DNA of 64,000 nucleotides from Vitrella brassicaformis. Its lineage: Eukaryota > Sar > Vitrellaceae. The translations under genes were made by a program, and so were the position numbers. The stretch covers positions 13,288-77,287 of the forward strand of contig CDMY01000415.1 in the NCBI GenBank assembly GCA_001179505.1, written 5' to 3'. Below the pieces are notes generated by a model. That model ran no database searches, was not told the origin of the DNA, and saw only the letters and a list, made by a program, of their open reading frames with translations. This document shows, piece after piece, positions 22,285-47,128 of the stretch (its first letter is position 1; every line of letters begins with the position of its first letter).

Positions 22285-24290
22285 CAGGCATGAGGTCAAA
22301 TGGCGTGTTGTCTTGTACGACTGCGTAATTGAGATCACCGGCGACCTCATAAAAGACGGCCTGGTACGCGATCGGCAAATCCTCGGGAATGAACAGTCCC
22401 CAACGGCTGCCGTCGTATTTCTTGGACCGGTCAGTCTCCTTAAACACTGAATGCATTCAGACAGACAGACAGACAGACAGGGATGGAGGGATACACCCAT
22501 ACACATACCTACATGCATGCATGCACATACAGACAGCGAATGCAGCTACCTGCTGGATTCTTAATGGCATGGTACAGGTCCGTGTAGAAGTCGACGAAGG
22601 GCGTCCCGTCCGTGCAGTTTGCCGTGCAGTGGAGTTCATGTGCCGTGACCAGCTGGATGGTCTTCCTGTCGATTGAGCTGTGCAGGTGCCTCCCTCTCCG
22701 ATCGATGTAGTCGGCAATCGCTTGGATGACTCGCTCGTTTGGCAGCTGCAGCATCGACATCGAATAGTCGCACCATCCGGTGTTCCACAAGGCACTGCGA
22801 ATATACCTGAAGAAAGGAAAGGAAGATCACCCTTGCATGTTTCATTCAGCGGACGAGTGAGTACTTCCACATGCGCTACCAGTCGAAGACCTTGTCTATC
22901 CGCAGCTGCCCGGCAGCCATGAAAAGCTCCACCTTCAGTTCGTCCAAATACATCTCCTTCTCGACGAACACGTGATACCAGGCAGCGATTGGCGGCTCCC
23001 CCGCCACCACGTGCAGCTACAGGCAGCAATGCATGCTCACATGGACGGAGCACATGACAAAGAGAGAGCACAACAGCCGTCATCTGTCTGGACTGTAAGC
23101 CGATGCGTATGTACCGGTTTCGCATTTGACTTTTTCGATCCTTTTGACGACTGCACAACACACACATGCCCGCATCCGTCCATCTGTCTTCTCCCTTCCA
23201 CCTATCAGGCACGTGGCCAGCCATCCTCGTACCTGGGACGCCGTGACATTATTCTCCTTTGTAGCGGGGGCTTCCTCGCCTGTCTGCGGCATCCGATGCA
23301 GCCTCAGACGATTGTAAATCAATGGTGCTTTATCATGTACGACTGCGAGGCCCATATCATCGGCGATTTCCATAAGGACGGCCTGGTACACGGCAGGCAA
23401 TTCATTGGGAATGTACAGACCCCAACGGCTGCCGTCGTATCTCTCAGACAGCTCAGTCTCCTTGAAGACTGAAGGCATTCAGACAAATACATATACGCAC
23501 AGACAGATAAACACACAGACAGAGAGAGAGACCAGACAGACAGACAGACAGACAGCGAATGCAGCTACCTGCTGGATTCTTAATGGCATCGCATAGGTCT
23601 GTGTAGAAGTCGACAAAGGGCCTCCCGTCCGTGCAGTGGAGTTCATGTGCCGTGACCAGCCGGATGGCCTTCCTGTCGATTGAGCTGTGCAGGTGCCTCC
23701 CTCTCCGATCGATGTAGTCGGCAATCGCTTGGATGACTCGCTCGTTTGACAGCTGCAACATCACCCCATAGTCGCACCATCCGGTGTTCCACAAGGCACT
23801 GCGAATGTACCTGAAGAAAGGAGGAAAGGAAGATCAGCCTTGCATGTTTCGTTCAGCGGACCACGTCCGCTACCAGTCGAAAACCCTGCCAATCAGCAGC
23901 TCCCCCTCAGCTATGAAATTGTCCACCTTGAGCTCGTCCAAATAGCTCTCCTTCTCGAGGAACACGTGATATGAGGGGATGGTGGGCGGCTCCCCCTCCA
24001 GTACGTGCGACTACAGTCAGGAAGTGCATCCACCCACAGGGGAGCGCACAAAAGCCAAAGAGAGCACAACAACTGTCGTATCTAAAGACTGTCAGTTTGC
24101 ATGTGCAAGTTTGTATCTACCGGTTGGTCATCGTGCGCATCTGACTTGCCGACCGCTGCTGAGGACTGCAGTGCACTCACGACACACACACACTCGGAGA
24201 TGCAATGAATGCGCGCCTCGGCACACACACCTGGGACGCCGTGGCGTTATTCCCCTTTGTAGTGTCGGCCTCTCCGCATGTCTGCGGCAT
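22268..24290 (-). CDS. Unrecognised protein with two tandem domains, seven exons
   Basis: Not recognised. Exons on the minus strand are 24290-24231, 24010-23874, 23810-23569, 23468-23233, 23016-22880, 22806-22550 and 22446-22268; every join keeps phase and the total is 415 residues. Exons 2-4 and 5-7 are two copies of one three-exon module. Shared segments: YHVF.EKE.YLDELKV; VFDW then YIRSALWNTGWCDY; NERVIQAIADYIDRRGRHLH; AHELHCT...PFVDFYTDL; AIKNPAVFKET; YDGSRWGL.IP. Exon 1 repeats only the end of the module (MPQT...ATASQ), so a third unit once existed or lies undetected upstream. The second unit breaks off after DNTPF and ends in a short tail read from the adjacent 411-bp repeat. No known catalytic motif is evident; conserved Trp, Asp and His (AHELHC) could be functional. 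Confidence 0.7.
22446..23016 (-). repeat. Intragenic module copy 2 (exons 5-6)
   Basis: Closely matches 23468-24010 at exon and intron level: CTGAAGAAAG acceptors, CTACCAGTCGA donors, and near-identical exon text over 22560-22806 versus 23580-23810, apart from small in-frame indels (an extra 12-base insert near HCTANCTDG in this copy). Confidence 0.8.
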
Positions 24291-24941
24291 CTGATGCAGC
24301 ACCAGAAGACTGTGCCTGGAACTCGTGATGATTTGGCGATTTCGTGAGAGGAGAGGGCGAGCGAGAGATAGGCCAGGTGGAGGTCGCGTGAAGCCGCGTG
24401 CGAGGCACACGACAGAGGCGATACAAACGAGGATGCACCCTCTCATCAAGAGATGGCTGGGCGATCCGCATGTTTGCCGTTTTGTCGCGAAAGCTCGCAA
24501 AGGACGGATGGACGGATCGACACAGCGGTCGTCCCGTATATGTGTGGTCGCACGTATTCATGAGCTTTAACACAGACATGCGAATGAATGAATGAATGAA
24601 TGAATGAATGAATGAATGAATGCGAGTCGCTCCCCATACATCGTGTGCGCGTTGGAAACAAAACCTAGGTGGAGCCTACGCGACCAACTGACTGCACAAC
24701 GACACCACAGCGCTCTAAACAAACGTGCACCACAGCAGCTGAGCTAGGGCAGCAAACACACACACACACACACACACTCTCTCTCTCTCTGTGGAGCTTC
24801 CGACTACGTCCGTCTCCTACTCCCCTTGGCCTGGCTGGGCTGCATTGCAACCTCTCCCTTGATTGACTGATTGCTTAAACAAACTCCCCTCACCCTCACA
24901 CACGCCACTCTTCGTTCCCTCGAGTACTCAACAACTATCAC
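24291..24941. other. Spacer with (ATGA)n microsatellite
   Basis: About 650 bp between the tandem-domain gene and the stop of the ABCC gene. It holds an uninterrupted GAAT/ATGA tract at about 24579-24622, a CA run near 24757-24777 and a CT run. Open frames beyond the 24290 start show no clear further module exon. Confidence 0.5.
24579..24622. repeat. (GAAT)n microsatellite
   Basis: About eleven uninterrupted GAAT units. Confidence 0.95.
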
Positions 24942-32367
<7,426 letters not shown>

Positions 32368-33066
32368 CGCGGACGAGTGTTGCAATCGATGGATCAAGGC
32401 AGTGAAACACAAGAGGGAATCTGCAACACGTCGCAGCAGACACCACCAAACACAGTGCAAGTGCTTTCTGCTGCATGAACTTCATCTGAGGGTGCCTTAC
32501 CAGCAAATGTTTTCAACTAGAACGTCGACAGAGTCTTAGTTGCACCTCTTGCGGTCCACACATGCCTTAAACAGCCCTTTTTCCGTTCGGTCCTCCTCAA
32601 ACACGCGAGCTTAGCTCGCAGACCTTCGGCCAAAAACAGCTTTCGGTGGCAAAGAAGGCCTTGGTGAGGGCAGCTCAGCGTGGTGCTGCTCTTGCTGGCT
32701 GCACAGACGATATTTCCCATCAGTGCTGACCAACCGCAGTCAAGTCCTTCTCGTCCTGTCCGTCAAGACGAAGAGCTGCCCTGTGTTAGAGGCCAAGTAT
32801 CCACCAGGGAGTGATTGTCAGCAAACAAACGGCCAAGGCGCCGAGGGTGTTGGGCGGCATTGGTCGATTGCTTCGGGAAGTCCTTCGTGATCTGCACACC
32901 CGGGGCACAGACAGGTACAACTAACACTATATATGCAAAGCGGTGTGCCACTCATGTGTCTGCGTGTTGTACCTGTGTGTGTTCAGCGCCGGGCACTGCC
33001 CGTGACTCGTTCAGCGCCCTCGTGACTCAGTGTACTATTCATTGATTGGCGCCATTGATCGGCAAT
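32368..33066. promoter_or_regulatory. Interval between head-to-head ABCC genes
   Basis: 700 bp between the two ATG codons of the divergent transporters. It has fewer simple repeats than other spacers. A perfect inverted repeat GCGAGC-TTA-GCTCGC lies at 32605-32619. Weak open frames on both strands (32763-33045) could be non-coding or part of a 5' leader. A shared bidirectional promoter is inferred from the layout. Confidence 0.45.
32605..32619. repeat. Short perfect inverted repeat
   Basis: GCGAGC followed by TTA and GCTCGC: six-base arms, three-base loop, in the middle of the divergent promoter interval. Related GCGAGCT words occur near other gene starts. Confidence 0.6.
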
Positions 33067-39606
<6,540 letters not shown>

Positions 39607-39616
39607 AGGGGGGGGG

Positions 39617-39916
39617 NNNNNNNNNNNNNNNNNNNNNNNNNNNNNNNNNNNNNNNNNNNNNNNNNNNNNNNNNNNNNNNNNNNNNNNNNNNNNNNNNNNN
39701 NNNNNNNNNNNNNNNNNNNNNNNNNNNNNNNNNNNNNNNNNNNNNNNNNNNNNNNNNNNNNNNNNNNNNNNNNNNNNNNNNNNNNNNNNNNNNNNNNNNN
39801 NNNNNNNNNNNNNNNNNNNNNNNNNNNNNNNNNNNNNNNNNNNNNNNNNNNNNNNNNNNNNNNNNNNNNNNNNNNNNNNNNNNNNNNNNNNNNNNNNNNN
39901 NNNNNNNNNNNNNNNN
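39617..39916. other. Assembly gap (300 N) between G runs
   Basis: Exactly 300 N between two short G runs, 10 bp after the stop codon of the plus-strand ABCC gene. True gap size is unknown; coding sequence need not be missing because the stop precedes it. Confidence 0.95.
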
Positions 39917-40612
39917 GGGGGGTGTTTTGTTTGCCAATGCTGTCGAACGACACACGGGGTTGATGGCGGGGTGGGTGAATGGCGTGTGGTTGACTGACTA
40001 GTGGGGTGATACATAGACGGATGGGATGATGTGAGCATAGATAGATATGTATGTCTTTACCTTTTCTTTGCCTGACGATCGATGGGATGAGTCTGAGGGC
40101 TGCCGACGGCACTCCCTCCCTCCCTCCCTCCCTCCCTCACTTTTGTATGACACTCATACACACATGCATCTGTCTGTCTGTCTGTCTATCTGTAACACTA
40201 CGCGACAATGCGAGAGCCGCAGAGCGTTTTGTCCGTCCCCATATATGAGAGTTGTTTTGAGTGAGTGGGTGGGTGGGTGGGTGGCGGGGTGGGTTAGCGA
40301 GTGAGTGAGGGGCAGGCAGACAGGCACTTCACAAAGTGATTGATTGATTGATGGGTAGGGTTGTAGCCAGCCAGCCTCAACTGCGCTCCTCTTTGTTCGA
40401 GTCTGCATGAGTGTCACCACCGACTCACTCACCGCCTCCGAGAGGCGAGTCAGTTGAACTTGTGTCAACAAACAAAAAGACCAAACCAATATAAATGTAG
40501 ACAGCGATGGCCTCTGTCCTTCTCGCTTCCCACCTATTCAACAAGAGAGACATCCATCCATCCATCCATTCACCCATGGCTGCTCGCACCCGTGGAGTTA
40601 GTTGACAGTCAC
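39917..40612. other. Repeat-rich spacer
   Basis: About 700 bp with CTCC, TCTG, GTGG and ATTG tracts. A short duplication of a segment containing AACCAATATAAA(A)TGTAG occurs at about 40483-40500 and 40647-40663. No supported exon is visible. Confidence 0.5.
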
Positions 40613-43302
40613 TCATTGCAGCGTCTCGTGGCAGCAAACAAATCCAACCAATATAAAATGTAGGGAACGATCGGTTGTGTAAGTGTCCGCTGAGCACAGG
40701 GGCCGCCGTCTCCTCAATGCGCTTCTCCTTTTTGGGCTTGACGTCACAGTGAGCCACTGAAATGAGAGAAAGAGAGAGAGACACACAAATGTCACACACG
40801 CTTGCAGACATCAGCTGTGTATCTCATCAGCTAACCTCCGTCGTCATCCATCGCCTGAAACCCCCTGAGCCCTTGCTGGGCGATGTCCTTGAGTTGCGCG
40901 GCGGGTGCGCCATCGGGATGGCGTGCTGCTTACGTGGCGAGGTCTTCGCCACCGTCCGGCAGCAGCAAATAACCCAATCGGCGCGTCTCTGGCGCCTCTC
41001 GTTGTTGGGTGGCGGGGCCATAGGAATATCGGCAACGGAAACGGGTGCTGGGGGCGGGGGAGGGGGAGGGGGAGGCGCGAACCAGTCGTGGGCCAGCAGC
41101 TCAGAGGCACTTGGGCGGCGGTTGGGGTCGGGCATCAACCCACTGCAGGCAGCCAGGCAGGCAGAGAGAGAGAGAGAGGGGGAACAGAGAGACGGCTGCA
41201 GATGTTTGGTTGACGTACCGGAAGTAGAAATCAATTTCCTCGTCAGTCACGTCGGGCAGGTTGCGGAAGGAGACAACGTGGTTGCCAATGCTGGTCTTGA
41301 CCTGCTCCTCCGTCAACACACCCAAATTCGGCATCACCTGCCACGGCACCACACACACAGAGCACGACCGAGCAGTGACATTGAAGCGACCGAGCGTCGT
41401 CGGCGTGTCTGTGGGGATCGCTTTCCACAGAAGATACGCAGCCATTTTGGTTTTGTTCTCGATTTCCTAAGTCGACTGTCCCCACAATACCGAACGCAGC
41501 GCATCCAGAAATGAAACGGATGCATGTGAAGCAAAGGCGTGCTGACAGCCTTTCCCTTACAGATACCTCCGTCTTCATCTCCTCGCTCATTTCCTCAATC
41601 TTTTTTCTGAGCTCTTCATTGTGCTTGCGAATGGCCTTCTGTATGAATGAGAGCCATGATACAGACATGCCTTTGCCCACGCTTTGACCTCTGACCTTTC
41701 ACCTTTGACCCAATGCTCACCTCTGTCTTGTTGACGCGCTCGAGGTCCTGCATGGCTGCGTCTTACTCTTCATGGCAACTTCACGGCTTCTCAGATCCTG
41801 AAGAGAGGTACGACAGCCACAAGATGAGATGCAGTGAGTACTTGATCTTTTTCACCCACTTGGTTCTGCTTCTGCAGTGCGTCGATGTTGGCTGCAGCCT
41901 CTTCCGTCGCTCGAGTGTCTGTTCTCACACGCTCTGAATGTGAAAGACAGGAAGAAGAAGACAACAGTGGATCGAGAAAGAATGACTGCTTTCCGTCTTA
42001 CCAGGCTCAAGCTGGCACTTGTTCAGCTACGCGGTGATGTCTGTGCCGTATGCCTTGTGTCCTTTCATGCGACTGACCACCAATCGTTGGAGTATTTGCT
42101 CCTGATTCTCCTCCTGCTTTTTGTCAAACTGATTGAAGGAAAACAGATTATCACCACCGCAAGAGTGATTTCATCTCTTCGCAGAGCTACCTCAGGGACT
42201 CGTGCAGTCAACATGTCGGTCATGGTCCGGAGCTGATCTCTTTCCTCTGCGGCCTTCGCAGGTTGTCCTCTGAGATTCTCAATAGTCTCTTGTGCATCCT
42301 TCAACTGCACAGAGTCAAGACATGAAGCGCCAGGTCGATACACGTAAGTGAGGCTTTTGCAGTGTCTTGTCTGACTGGTTTACCTTTGTCTGCGATTCCG
42401 CGTCAAATACTTCACTGAACAACGATCCTTTCCGCTCTAGCGCGGGGGGGACGGCCACATCGGCCATCGAGGGGGAACTGCTGACGGAGGTCGACGGCTT
42501 GGTGGCATCAGAGTTGGCTCCAGGTTCTGCTCCTGCGTGCGCAGTTTTGCCACTTCAGCAGTGTTTTGCTCGCGTAGTCCTTTGTTTTCGGCGTGTGCAG
42601 CATTCATGTCAGTTTTCACACGCTCTGAATGTGAAAGACAGGAAGAAGGAGACAACAGTGAGTCGAGAAAGAATGACTGCTTTCCGTCTTACCAGCCTCA
42701 CGCTGGCAGACTTCCAGCTCCTTGCTCTTGTTGGATGCCTCGACGCGCCGCGATAAGCTCCTTCATCGTTTCCCTGTGAGCCTTGTCAGCTGAATGCTTA
42801 TCAGCACGCAGCTAGTTCAACGACGCGGAGGATGGGCTGCTGCCATGGCCACTCCCTGTCGAGGAGTGCGACGCGGACGCGGAGGCCGGGAGGGGTGGGG
42901 GTGGGGGTGGCAGTGGCTAGGCCCTCTTCGCTCCTCGATGTGGAGCTGATGAAAAGGGTGCTCGAGGTCGTCGAGCGAAGGTGGCTCCTTGGCGGGCGGA
43001 ATTGCCGTTGCCAACTGGGCCTTGGGTGGGCGGGTCAGAAAGGGCCGCAGACGACGCTCCGGCTGTGGATGGCAGGTGGGAAGAGCATGCGGAATCGAAA
43101 GAGGAAACCTGGACGAAGCCGCGAGAAGCTCAAAATCAGACCGAAATTGAGCGGAGCCTGTCTCCCTAATCTCGCCGCGATTCTCGCCATTTACGAAGAG
43201 CGGAAAAATCTTTCTCGTTGCTGCAATGCAAGTGTCTTGTGTAGTGTTGTGTGCGTCTCCGCGTTGGTGGTGTGAAAATACCTGTACATCGACCAGCCAC
43301 AT
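40613..43302 (-). pseudogene. Decayed coiled-coil gene with a protein-kinase C-lobe tail
   Basis: Minus-strand pieces, 5' to 3': a possible start MWLVDVQ at 43302 and a Pro-rich segment (42820-43150); KAHRETMKELIAAR then, one base out of frame, VEASNKSKELEVCQREA (42690-42790); TDMNAAHAENKGLREQNTAE; a Ser-rich segment ending ALERKGSLFSEVFDAESQTK (42395-42525); LKDAQETIENLRGQPAKAAE; ELRKKIEEMSEEMKTE; IENKTKMAAYLLWKAIPTDT (41420-41465); VMPNLGVLTEEQVKTSIGNH to IDFYFR; and GLMPDPNRRPSASELLAHDW (41090-41150), the end of a Ser/Thr kinase domain, then a Pro run. The coiled-coil part parallels 44938-47128. No kinase N-lobe, catalytic loop or DFG is found. Frame breaks suggest a pseudogene, though small unseen exons could restore part of it. 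Confidence 0.5.
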
Positions 43303-44593
43303 CGACCAGGCAAGGGAATCACCTGTGGCCGGGGGGGAAGTGTCTGTCTGTCTCTACATGTACACGTGAGACGCACGGGTACATGTAGGTAAGTCTGTGT
43401 GGACAGAGAGATCGACACGCTTGCAGTGGTCATATCCATTGGTTGAATTCCGTGACAAACACGCGACAAACATGCTAGCAACGGCTTCAGATGGCAAGGA
43501 GACACTGAAGTACTGAGCTCCGGCCCCGGCCCCCCTCCACCCCAAGCGCAGCATTGAGGCGCGAGACAGCAATGAGACCGAGGATGAATATCTGCTGACT
43601 GGAGTAATGGTGAGACATTGGTCTACAGAGAAGGCGGCCGCACAGAGAAGGTGTTTTGGTGCTGTGGGTGGAGGTCGGCGGGTGGACCGGCAGGGGGTGG
43701 GTGGGTGGGAAGGTGGGAAAGTCGGAAAGTGGGGGAGGGAGACTTGTCATGTCTGCTTTGTCTGCAGGCAGCCGTGATGAGCCGGCGAAAGCCTCCCTTA
43801 CTCATCATCCCCCCGCCAGCCCCCCATCTGCAAAGAACAGCGACGCCATGACACACTCCTGTGGCTCTGCCCCCGCCACCAGCCCTGGTTGTAGAGGACA
43901 GACGGAGGGGTGAGAGGTCTGCTTCCGTGAGTTTGGTGGACTACCTGAAGCAGAGAAGGGCTGCCGAGCGGAGGAGGGCGACACATGTGTGACGGTCTTT
44001 CCAGGGGTGAGAGGAAGAGACACTATGGCAAATTGACGTCATCAAGAATTTGTCACGATGGACGCCCTTCGCTGAGTTCACGGTGGTTCAGAACATGTTT
44101 ACGTGCGGTCAGTCCACCATACTAAGATTCGTCTCAGGCCACCATGATGTTGGTCCGTACTAGCACTAGATGTCTCCTCGCCCGCCCCCCGCAGCAGTCA
44201 ACACACGTGTCCACACTGCAAGGATGGATACAGCCAGCCACACATCTAGACGCGCAGACACGGCCATCATCACACGAGTCAGTCAGTCAATCAGTCGATC
44301 AGTCAGTCGCCTCTGAAAGGCGCCGCACAGTCGTCGGTCGGGCGGTCGAATTGAGTGAGCCCGGCCGGCTGTCCGTCAACACAACTCACACATATGATGC
44401 CACATGCAGGCCCTAATTGACTCACTGACTGACTGACTGACATATGGCCTCTGCACGTCACACACATACAACTTGTTAGATGAATGCTTATCACACGAAT
44501 TCACACGAATTCCATTCGGCTGGCTGGCCTCTTCTCTATCGGACACGCACACACTTGAAAAGGATCAGCAGCGGGCAGGCAAATCGAGGAGCA
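43303..44593. other. Spacer with one broken plus-strand open frame
   Basis: About 1.3 kb; simple repeats (TGTC, GTGG, GTCA) dominate. The only coding-like signal is the plus-strand fragment listed at 43538-43985. The rest (43990-44590) shows nothing supportable. Confidence 0.45.
43538..43985 (+). pseudogene. Possible small gene fragment with an in-frame stop
   Basis: Two plus-strand segments join in phase across a GTGAGA...CTGCAG intron: HPKRSIEARDSNETEDEYLL (about 43545-43610), then AAVMSRRKPPLLIIPPPAPH from 43771. The frame meets TGA after QRTATP near 43850 and stays open beyond it (LPPPPALVVEDRRRGERSAS, then LVDYLKQRRAAERRRATHV) to a second stop near 43985. The even composition on both sides of the TGA suggests a broken gene. 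No family is recognised. Confidence 0.3.
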
Positions 44594-44825
44594 ATGCGTT
44601 CTGCTGTGGTGGCTGGGTGGCCGCTACGCTGTCTTGGCCGCCTTGCCGCAGCTGCTGGAACTTGGCTTTGAGGAACTCGAGCAGCGCCGCCTCCTGGTGC
44701 GCCTGCAGGAACTGCAGACATATCGACTCGAACGCTCGAGACCTCGTCTGGGCGTACTTCTGATGGCGTCACAGCCAGGCAGGCACACAGACAGACAGAC
44801 AGACAGACAGATGGACAGACAGAAA
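44594..44825 (-). pseudogene. Stray copy of a VPS18 exon
   Basis: About 230 bp matching 54135-54366 almost base for base (a few substitutions, for example GGGTGG/GCGTGG and GGCGTC/GGCATC). It includes the coding part (minus: SRAFESICLQF..., ALLEFLKAKFQQLRQGG) and the adjoining intron with its GACA repeat and acceptor. No other VPS18 exons are nearby, so this is a segmental DNA copy, not a gene or a retrocopy. Confidence 0.8.
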
Positions 44826-44937
44826 TATAGCCTTACGGTAGGTACGGTCCAGTAAGATGTAAGATGCACGATGTGCGGGCGTGTGAAGGGGGGGTCATGT
44901 CAATAGAGACTTACAAGGAGGAGAATCAGTCAATCAG

Positions 44938-47128
44938 TCAGTCAGTCGGCAGGCATCTCCCGAGGTGCGACAACACTTCCTGCAGCACGTTGGCTTTGGC
45001 CTGCACAAGTCCATGCAGTTGAAGGTAAGGCAAGACACGCCAGATTGTTTCTCCCTCTCGTCTTCCCGTACCTCAAAGTAGTTCCTTTCGTTGTCGGCAC
45101 CTCTGTGCGGATTGCTTCTCCAAAGGAGATAGGCAGCGATTTTGGTTTTCTCCTCAATGTCATCATTGAGGGCTTGAAGTGTCGTGAGCCGCTGCTGTGT
45201 CTCGTCGTCCAGCCGCCTGCGTGCCTCCTTCTCTTGCTGAATTTCCACTTGAGCCTTCCTGAGGGCCTCGTCTTTCTGTTCGAGCTTACAATGAGGCAAA
45301 AAAACGAAACACCAAAATCACCGCAATATGTTGGATGATGCATCTTAATCATGAAGTGACCATCTTCACCATTTACCTGAGCATCGAGCTCTGCCACATG
45401 CTTCGTGAGAGATGCAACTCTTTCCTCCAGTTCCTCCACGTGGTCCAGTGCAGCGCGCTCGCGCTCGTTGGCAGCAAACACCTCCGAGTCCTTGTCTGCC
45501 AGGCGGGCCGTCACGTCCTCCTTCTCCTTATTCAAGGCGGCAGCGCTCTCGGCCGCTCTGGCATTGGCGTTGGCGAGACGGCTCTCTGCTGCCTTGGTCA
45601 GCTCCAACTCCTTTCGCATCTTGCCTATCTGCCGGTCTTGCTCGGCGAGCTCCGCCTCCTTTGTCTGCAGTCTGCCGTCCAACTCGGCCAACCTTTTATC
45701 CTTGCTGTCGGTCTCATCTCGATACATTTGCCGCATCTCATCAAAGTGCTCCTGCTGCTTGATCCTCTCTGGAGACACAGACGAGAGGAAGAGAGACATG
45801 AGACACATGATTAGGCCTGCAGGCGTGTGGCTGGCGAGTGATGTGTGTACCTGCTTTGAGAGTGTACACTTGTTGGTTGGCGACATCCAGTTTGCCAAAA
45901 AGCATCTCCATGGTACAGACCCTTTCCGCCTCACTTGACTTGATCATGTCTCTGAAGGGTACATGAGAAACCAAAAGGCCAAATGCAACGGAATCAAATG
46001 GTGCAGTGCAATGTGGCTCGTACCTGAATGTGTCCCTCTCTTTTGAGACGATTGCAACCACTTCTTTGAGACGTTCGACTTCTTTTTCTAGCTCGTCCCT
46101 TTCTCTCTGGGGATCAAGAAAACAACACCGAACACAGCAAGATTCGGAAATGAGCCACTTGTGTCCAGGGTCCTGTCTACCTGACGTGCCCTTACCTTTT
46201 CCTGCTCTTGTGCCTCTTATAGCCCATCAAACAGTGACCCTCCTCGCTGCAGCGCGGCAGAGTTAGACACTTCGGCAATCGAACAAACTGGACTGTCGTC
46301 AACTGTCGACGGCTGGGTGGCATCAGCTTGGTGACACAATACTCCCTCCATATCGCCATGCAGCTTGCCAAACCTCTGCACTTCTGCCTCGAAGGCGGCC
46401 GGCAATGTGCCGAGTCTTTGTAACGGCTCCTCGAACCCCGCTCGCAGCTCCTTCACGATTTCTTGTACGACAGCCCTGTTGCGGGGCGAAGTGGGGCTCG
46501 ATGCCTGGGCGGCTTCCTTCGTGTTCATGCTGACGAGCATGTCCGTCATCTTAGCCTCGACATCCTCTAAGTGACAGAGCTTTTGCAGCACCTCGGTGAG
46601 CTTCTCGTCTGCGCGGGAGGGGGGTGGTTTGAGACGAGGAAGCTCAGTCATCACAGTGCTGTTCAATTCCTCGTGTCTCTCTTCTAGCCTCGACATCCTC
46701 TGCAGGACTTGTGGGAACTGTAAGAAGGGACAGAAACGCGGCAATCGAGGCATGCCAGTGAATGTTTGAGTGATAGACAAGTGTGTGCTTAAAGTGTTCA
46801 GATAGCGGGACCGTACCTGCTCGCTCAGAGCCGTCGATTGTTGCTGTAAGAGCTCCCTGATATTAGTCTCATTCTGCTCGGCCAACTCCAGGTGCTGACG
46901 AAGTTCGCTATTACACCGCCTCAGGTTCTGTGTGTCCGTCTCCATCCGCTCCTTCTCATTCGTGACCGCCCGAATGTCGTTTTTAAGGGCTGCGTTCTCT
47001 TCGTCCGTCTTCCCTTTCTGGCGCTGCAGCTCCTCGAGTTCATGCTCCAGTTCCCGTACTCTGTTTGGTTGGGCTGCAGCGATCTTGGCATTTTTCTCGT
47101 CATCCCAATCCGGTGTCTCCTCCATCAT
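44938..47128 (-). CDS. Long coiled-coil protein with an in-frame TAA
   Basis: Minus-strand exons: MMEETPDWDDEKNAKIAAAQ (start 47128) running into a heptad-rich coil (RVRELEHELEELQRQKGKTD); a second exon (46720-46219) with LEERHEELNSTVMTELPRLK, a Ser/Pro linker and ALQRGGSLFDGL followed by TAA at 46217-46219; the same frame continues EAQEQEK to a good donor. Later exons join in phase: RERDELEKEVERLKEVVAIV; DMIKSSEAERVCTMEMLFGK; a long coil (HFDEMRQMYRDETDSKDKRL ... HVEELEERVASLTKHVAELD); KTKIAAYLLWRSNPHRGADN; and AKANVLQEVLSHLGRCLPTD, stop at 44938. Without the TAA it would be about 700 residues. The related copy at 42.4 kb has Phe at the TAA position. The composition suggests a cytoskeletal or scaffold coiled coil; no specific family is recognised. 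Confidence 0.6.

Noticed and set aside
21587-22450. Plus-strand open frame of 287 codons over the 411-bp repeats
   Set aside because: It stays open because the unit length is divisible by three. It has no recognisable domain and overlaps the better supported minus gene.
32763-33045. Small open frames in the ABCC divergent interval
   Set aside because: Opposed frames of similar length and no splice link to either transporter; left as promoter/leader.
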